Shown here: piece after piece, positions 6,632 through 10,830 of the stretch
Position numbering within the stretch: the first letter of the stretch is position 1
Layout of the letters: the number at the start of each line of letters is the position of its first letter
Translations under genes and position numbers: made by a program
Assembly: GCA_934569215.1 (NCBI GenBank)
Contig: CAKTKF010000013.1
Coordinates: 1 to 10,830 of the forward strand
Direction: 5' to 3'
DNA length: 10,830 nt
DNA from: an uncultured Oscillospiraceae bacterium
Lineage (GTDB): Bacteria > Bacillota > Clostridia > Oscillospirales > Oscillospiraceae
Notes under the pieces: model-generated
Database searches by the model: none
What the model was told of the DNA's origin: nothing
What the model saw: the letters and a program-made list of their open reading frames with translations, nothing else

Positions 6632-9600
6632 ATGAATACATATCGCGCCGGTATCGACATCGGCTCAACGACCGTCAAGCTTGTGCTGCTGGACGAAAAC
6701 GGGGAAATTCTGTTCGGGCAGTACCGCCGTCACTGCGCCCATACCCAGCAGACGCTGCGGCAGCTCCTTTCCGAAGCCCGGGAGCAGGTCGGCCCCTGCC
6801 TTTTGCAGGTGAAGATCACAGGCTCCGGCTCCATCAATCTCGGCAAGGCCATGGGCATCGGCTTCGTGCAGGAGGTAGTGGCCGTCGCCTCTGCATTGCA
6901 GGCCGTCGCGCCCCAGACCGACGTGGCCATTGAGCTGGGCGGCGAGGACGCCAAAATCATTTATTTCCGGGGCGGACTGGAGGAGCGGATGAACGGCGTC
7001 TGCGCCGGCGGCACCGGCTCCTTCATTGACCAGATGGCGTCTTTGCTCCAGACCGACGCCGCCGGATTGAACAAACAGGCTGAGCATTATCAGGAAATCT
7101 ACCCCATCGCCGCCCGCTGCGGCGTGTTTGCAAAAACCGACATTCAGCCCCTCATCAACGAGGGCGCAACCACCGCCGACCTGGCCGCTTCCATTTTTCA
7201 GGCCGTGGTCAACCAGACCATCTCCGGCCTTGCCTGCGGCAAGCCCATCCGGGGCTGCGTTGCGTTCCTGGGTGGACCTCTGCATTTCCTGCCCGAGCTG
7301 AAAAAGGCCTTTATCCGAACCCTGAAGCTCACCCCCGAAACCACCGTTGACCCGGAAAACTCCCATCTTTTTGCCGCCATGGGCGCGGCGCTGGAATCCG
7401 GCGACGCCGAAGCCGTCAGCATGGACGGCCTGATCGACCGGCTGGAAAAGGGCGTGGAAATGGCCTTTGAATTAAAGCGCCTTGACCCCCTGTTTGCCAC
7501 CCGGGAAGACCATCAGGCCTTCTGCGCCCGGCACAGCAAAGCCGTTGTCCGCCGGGAAAGCCTGTCCGATTACCGGGGTGACTGCTTCCTCGGCATCGAC
7601 GCCGGTTCCACCACCACAAAAGTAGCGCTCATCGGCAGCGATGGCCAGCTTCTCTTCTCCTACTACGCGAACAATCAGGGCAATCCCATCCGCACCGCCA
7701 TGGAGGCCATGGCACGGCTCCGGGACGAGCTGCCCGAGGGTGCGCACATCGCCCGCTCCTGCTCCACGGGCTACGGAGAATCCCTCTTAAAATCCGCCTT
7801 CTGCCTGGACGAGGGCGAGGTGGAGACCATCGCCCACTGCACCGCCGCTGCGTTTTTTGACCCGGAGGTGGACTGCGTGCTGGATATCGGCGGACAGGAC
7901 ATGAAGTGCATCAAGCTGAAAAACGGCAGTGTGGACACCATTCTGCTGAACGAAGCCTGCTCCTCCGGCTGCGGCTCTTTCATCGAAAACTTCGCCAATT
8001 CCCTGGGCTACAGCGCTGAGGGGTTCGCCAAAGAAGCGCTGTTCGCCAAAAACCCCATTGATCTCGGCACCCGCTGCACCGTGTTCATGAATTCCAACGT
8101 CAAGCAAGCTCAGAAAGAGGGCGCAACGGTGCAGGACATTTCCGCGGGACTTGCCTACTCCGTCATCAAAAACGCCCTTTACAAGGTCATCAAGCTGGCC
8201 GACCCCGCCGACCTGGGCAAACATATCGTGGTGCAGGGCGGCACGTTCTACAATCAGGCGGTGCTTCGCGCCTTTGAGAAAATCGCCGGAGTGGAGGCCA
8301 TCTGCCCCGACATTTCCGGCATTATGGGCGCGTTCGGCGCGGCGCTGGTGGCGCGGGAACGCTATCACGGTCAGGAAAGCACTACCCTTCCCCTGAACGA
8401 CATTCTGAATCTGGCCTACACCACCTCCACCACCCGCTGCGGCGGCTGTTCCAACCGGTGTATGCTGACCATCAACAAATTCCCCGGCGGACGCCGCCAC
8501 GTCACCGGCAACCGCTGCGAAAAGGGCTTAGGCGGCACCGGCACCGGGCGGAAAGGCCCCAACGTGATGGCCTATAAGCTGAAGCGGATGTTCGACTATC
8601 CCCCGCTGGAAAATCCCACCCGGGGCGTCATCGGCATTCCCAGAGTGCTGAATATGTACGAAAACTACCCCTTCTGGGCGACATTCTTCCGGGAACTGGG
8701 CTTTCGGGTAGTCCTCTCCCCCAAGTCCAGCCGGAAAATCTACGAGCTTGGCATGGAGTCCATCCCTTCGGAATCCGAGTGCTACCCCGCCAAGCTCTCC
8801 CACGGCCATGTGCAATGGCTTATCAATGAAGGCGTCAAAACCATTTTCCATCCCTGCGTGTTCTACGAGCATCAGGAAACCCCCGGCGCGCAAAATCACT
8901 ACAACTGCCCCATCGTGGTCTCCTACCCGGAGAATCTGAAAAACAACGTGGAAGCTGTGGCCGACGGCGAAGTCCGATACATCCGTCCCTTCCTCGCCTT
9001 TACCAGCGAGAAAATCGCCGCCGACCGTCTGGCCGCCCTATGCAAGGAAGAATGGGGCATCGACGCAAAAGAAGTTCGCGCCGCCGTCCACAGCGCCTGG
9101 GAAGAACAGCAGCACGCCAAGGCCGACGTTCGTGCAGAGGGGCAAAAAGCGCTGCAATGGATGGCGGAAAATCACGCCCGGGGCATCGTCCTCGCGGGAA
9201 GACCCTATCACATTGACCCTGAGATCAATCACGGCATTCCGGAAATGATTGCCTCCTACGATCTCGCCGTCCTCACCGAGGACAGCCTGCCCATCGACTT
9301 CACCCCCGAACGCCCCCTCCGGGTCAACGACCAGTGGGTCTACCATTCCCGGTTGTACAGTGCGGCGGAATTTGTACGGAATCGGGAGGACTTGGAGCTG
9401 ATTCAGCTGAATTCCTTCGGCTGCGGTCTGGACGCCGTCACCACCGATCAGGTGTGCGAAATTCTGGAGGGCAGCAACAAGCTCTACACCGTCCTGAAAA
9501 TCGACGAGGTGAACAATCTGGGCGCTGCCCGTATCCGCATCCGCAGCTTGCTCGCCGCCATGAACCAGCGTCAGGCGCGGGGCATCCGCCCCCAGCCCAA

Positions 9601-10830
9601 GCCCGCCGCCTACCACCGGTCGGAGTTCACCAGGGAGATGTATCAGTCTGGCTACACCATCCTCGCTCCCCAGATGAGTCCCATTCACTTTGACCTGCTG
9701 GAGCCGATCTTCAAAAAGTACGGCTACCATATCGAAGTGCTTGCCAACGACAACCGCGCCGCCATCGACATGGGGCTAAAGTTCGTGAACAACGATGCCT
9801 GCTTCCCCTCCATCACCGTGGTGGGGCAGATCATGGATGCGGTACTTTCCGGGAAATACGACACGGACAAGCTGGCCGTGATGATGACCCAGACCGGCGG
9901 CTGCTGCCGGGCCAGCAACTATGTGGGCTTCATCCGCCGGGCGCTGGACAAGGCGGGACTCAGCCATATCCCGGTCATCTCCCTGAACGCCAATGGCATG
10001 GAGACCAATGAGGGCTTCAAGCTCTCCCCCGGTCTTCTGTTCAGCGCCCTGCGGGGCGTGGTCTACGGCGACCTGTTCATGCGATGCCTGTACCGGGTGC
10101 GTCCCTATGAAAAGGAGAAGGGTTCCGCCAACGCCCTTCATCAGAAGTGGCTGGAAATCGCCATTGATTCTCTGGTGAACAGCAAGAGCAAATGGTCGTT
10201 TAAGGCGGTTTGCAGCGGCATTGTGGAAGCCTTTGACAATCTTCCCATTGACGAAACTCTGCGCAAGCCCAGAGTCGGCGTGGTGGGCGAGATTCTGGTC
10301 AAGTATATGCCCCTCGCCAACAACCATCTGGTGGAGCTGCTGGAAGCTGAGGGCGCGGAGGCCGTGGTGCCTGACCTGATGGACTTCCTGAACTACTGCG
10401 TGTACAACGGCGATTACAAGCATGAATTTTTAGGCGCAGGCTGGACAAGCGCCGCCACGGCGAAGCTCGGGGTGGACGCCATCCGCCTGATACGCAAGCC
10501 CGCCCTGGACGCACTGGAAAGGAGCCGCCGTTTTGAGCCGCCCATGCCCATTGAGCAGATGGCGGAGCTGGCCAAGCCCTTCCTCTCCATCGGCAACCAG
10601 TACGGCGAAGGGTGGTTCCTCACGGGAGAAATGGCGGAGCTGGTTCTCTCCGGCACGCCCAACATCGTGTGCATTCAGCCCTTCGCGTGCTTGCCCAACC
10701 ACGTTGTGGGCAAGGGCGTCATCAAGGCGCTGAAAAAAGCCTACCCCCAGTCCAACATCGTAGCCGTGGACTACGACCCCGGCGCGTCGGAGGTCAATCA
10801 GCTCAACCGCATCAAGCTGATGCTGTCCAC
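6632..10830 (+). CDS. Giant 2-hydroxyacyl-CoA dehydratase activase fusion, 3' end cut
   Basis: The frame is open for 1,399 codons to the right edge. The closing residues (DPGASEVNQLNRIKLML) belong to the conserved C-terminal part of the family, so little is probably missing. Domain order: ATPase 1 (about 5-275) with GIDIGSTTVK, IELGGEDAK and Cys124/Cys163; ATPase 2 (about 318-580) with GIDAGSTTTK (321-330), LDIGGQDMK (417-425) and Cys443/Cys482; a Cys motif C603-x2-C606-x3-C610-x18-C629; a DUF2229-type segment (about 660-840) with ECYPAK (716-721); then an HgdB-like reductase segment (about 850 on) with AGRPYH, QTGGCCR (1087-1093) and GEILVKYMPLANNHL. HgdC and BadF relatives hydrolyse ATP to drive single low-potential electrons from a subunit-bridging [4Fe-4S] cluster into a dehydratase or reductase. 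Here activator-like and acceptor-like parts share one chain; the substrate of such fusions is unknown. The start has a GGAG 9 bp upstream. It lies behind a terminator with its own promoter. Confidence 0.93.
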   Translation, partial: MNTYRAGIDIGSTTVKLVLLDENGEILFGQYRRHCAHTQQTLRQLLSEAREQVGPCLLQVKITGSGSINLGKAMGIGFVQEVVAVASALQAVAPQTDVAIELGGEDAKIIYFRGGLEERMNGVCAGGTGSFIDQMASLLQTDAAGLNKQAEHYQEIYPIAARCGVFAKTDIQPLINEGATTADLAASIFQAVVNQTISGLACGKPIRGCVAFLGGPLHFLPELKKAFIRTLKLTPETTVDPENSHLFAAMGAALESGDAEAVSMDGLIDRLEKGVEMAFELKRLDPLFATREDHQAFCARHSKAVVRRESLSDYRGDCFLGIDAGSTTTKVALIGSDGQLLFSYYANNQGNPIRTAMEAMARLRDELPEGAHIARSCSTGYGESLLKSAFCLDEGEVETIAHCTAAAFFDPEVDCVLDIGGQDMKCIKLKNGSVDTILLNEACSSGCGSFIENFANSLGYSAEGFAKEALFAKNPIDLGTRCTVFMNSNVKQAQKEGATVQDISAGLAYSVIKNALYKVIKLADPADLGKHIVVQGGTFYNQAVLRAFEKIAGVEAICPDISGIMGAFGAALVARERYHGQESTTLPLNDILNLAYTTSTTRCGGCSNRCMLTINKFPGGRRHVTGNRCEKGLGGTGTGRKGPNVMAYKLKRMFDYPPLENPTRGVIGIPRVLNMYENYPFWATFFRELGFRVVLSPKSSRKIYELGMESIPSESECYPAKLSHGHVQWLINEGVKTIFHPCVFYEHQETPGAQNHYNCPIVVSYPENLKNNVEAVADGEVRYIRPFLAFTSEKIAADRLAALCKEEWGIDAKEVRAAVHSAWEEQQHAKADVRAEGQKALQWMAENHARGIVLAGRPYHIDPEINHGIPEMIASYDLAVLTEDSLPIDFTPERPLRVNDQWVYHSRLYSAAEFVRNREDLELIQLNSFGCGLDAVTTDQVCEILEGSNKLYTVLKIDEVNNLGAARIRIRSLLAAMNQRQARGIRPQPKPAAYHRSEFTREMYQSGYTILAPQMSPIHFDLLEPIFKKYGYHIEVLANDNRAAIDMGLKFVNNDACFPSITVVGQIMDAVLSGKYDTDKLAVMMTQTGGCCRASNYVGFIRRALDKAGLSHIPVISLNANGMETNEGFKLSPGLLFSALRGVVYGDLFMRCLYRVRPYEKEKGSANALHQKWLEIAIDSLVNSKSKWSFKAVCSGIVEAFDNLPIDETLRKPRVGVVGEILVKYMPLANNHLVELLEAEGAEAVVPDLMDFLNYCVYNGDYKHEFLGAGWTSAATAKLGVDAIRLIRKPALDALERSRRFEPPMPIEQMAELAKPFLSIGNQYGEGWFLTGEMAELVLSGTPNIVCIQPFACLPNHVVGKGVIKALKKAYPQSNIVAVDYDPGASEVNQLNRIKLMLS

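Noticed and set aside
7787..8500. Minus-strand open frames inside the activase gene
   Set aside because: They are antisense to highly conserved ATPase motifs and are shadows of the intact plus-strand frame.

Overview
The window looks like a chromosomal segment of a Gram-positive anaerobe of the class Clostridia, possibly a gut Oscillospiraceae/Lachnospiraceae-type organism. The signs are strong AGGAGG-type ribosome binding sites, an LPXTG cell-wall sorting signal, a CmpB-family membrane protein, an MMPL/RND transporter joined to a GLUG-repeat surface protein, a very large 2-hydroxyacyl-CoA dehydratase activase-like protein, and G+C-rich coding DNA. Genus-level placement cannot be supported from the sequence alone.

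Layout. (1) Positions 1-1050, minus strand: a CmpB-like (PF06541-type) integral membrane protein is followed after 27 bp by a small lipoprotein that runs off the left edge. The lipoprotein is clearly more A+T-rich (about 46% G+C by hand count) than the rest. (2) Positions 1051-1295: a divergent intergenic region with a good plus-strand sigma-A promoter. A 9-bp perfect inverted repeat flanks its -10 box and looks like an operator. (3) Positions 1296-6468, plus strand: a two-gene, translationally coupled operon. The first gene encodes an 820-residue MMPL/RND-type exporter with an unusual cytoplasmic tail of glycine tetrads. Overlapping it by 8 bp is a 905-residue secreted GLUG-repeat protein ending in LPITG, a membrane anchor and a basic tail. 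A strong intrinsic terminator closes the operon. (4) Positions 6515-10830, plus strand: an extended -10 promoter, then an open reading frame continuing past the right edge (at least 1,399 codons). It fuses two HgdC/BadF-type ATPase domains, a four-cysteine motif, a DUF2229-type segment and an HgdB-like reductase segment.

How the genes may work together. The overlap of the MMPL and GLUG genes suggests balanced synthesis of an envelope exporter and a wall-anchored partner, perhaps a machine moving lipids, glycolipids or other hydrophobic cargo across the Gram-positive envelope; the substrate is unknown. The activase-fusion gene has its own promoter behind a terminator and is probably functionally separate: a low-potential, ATP-driven electron-transfer protein of anaerobic metabolism. 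The strongest leads for something undescribed are the bactofilin-like tail on the MMPL protein, the helical block splitting the GLUG array, and the two cysteine pairs with HgdC spacing in one chain of the giant activase.
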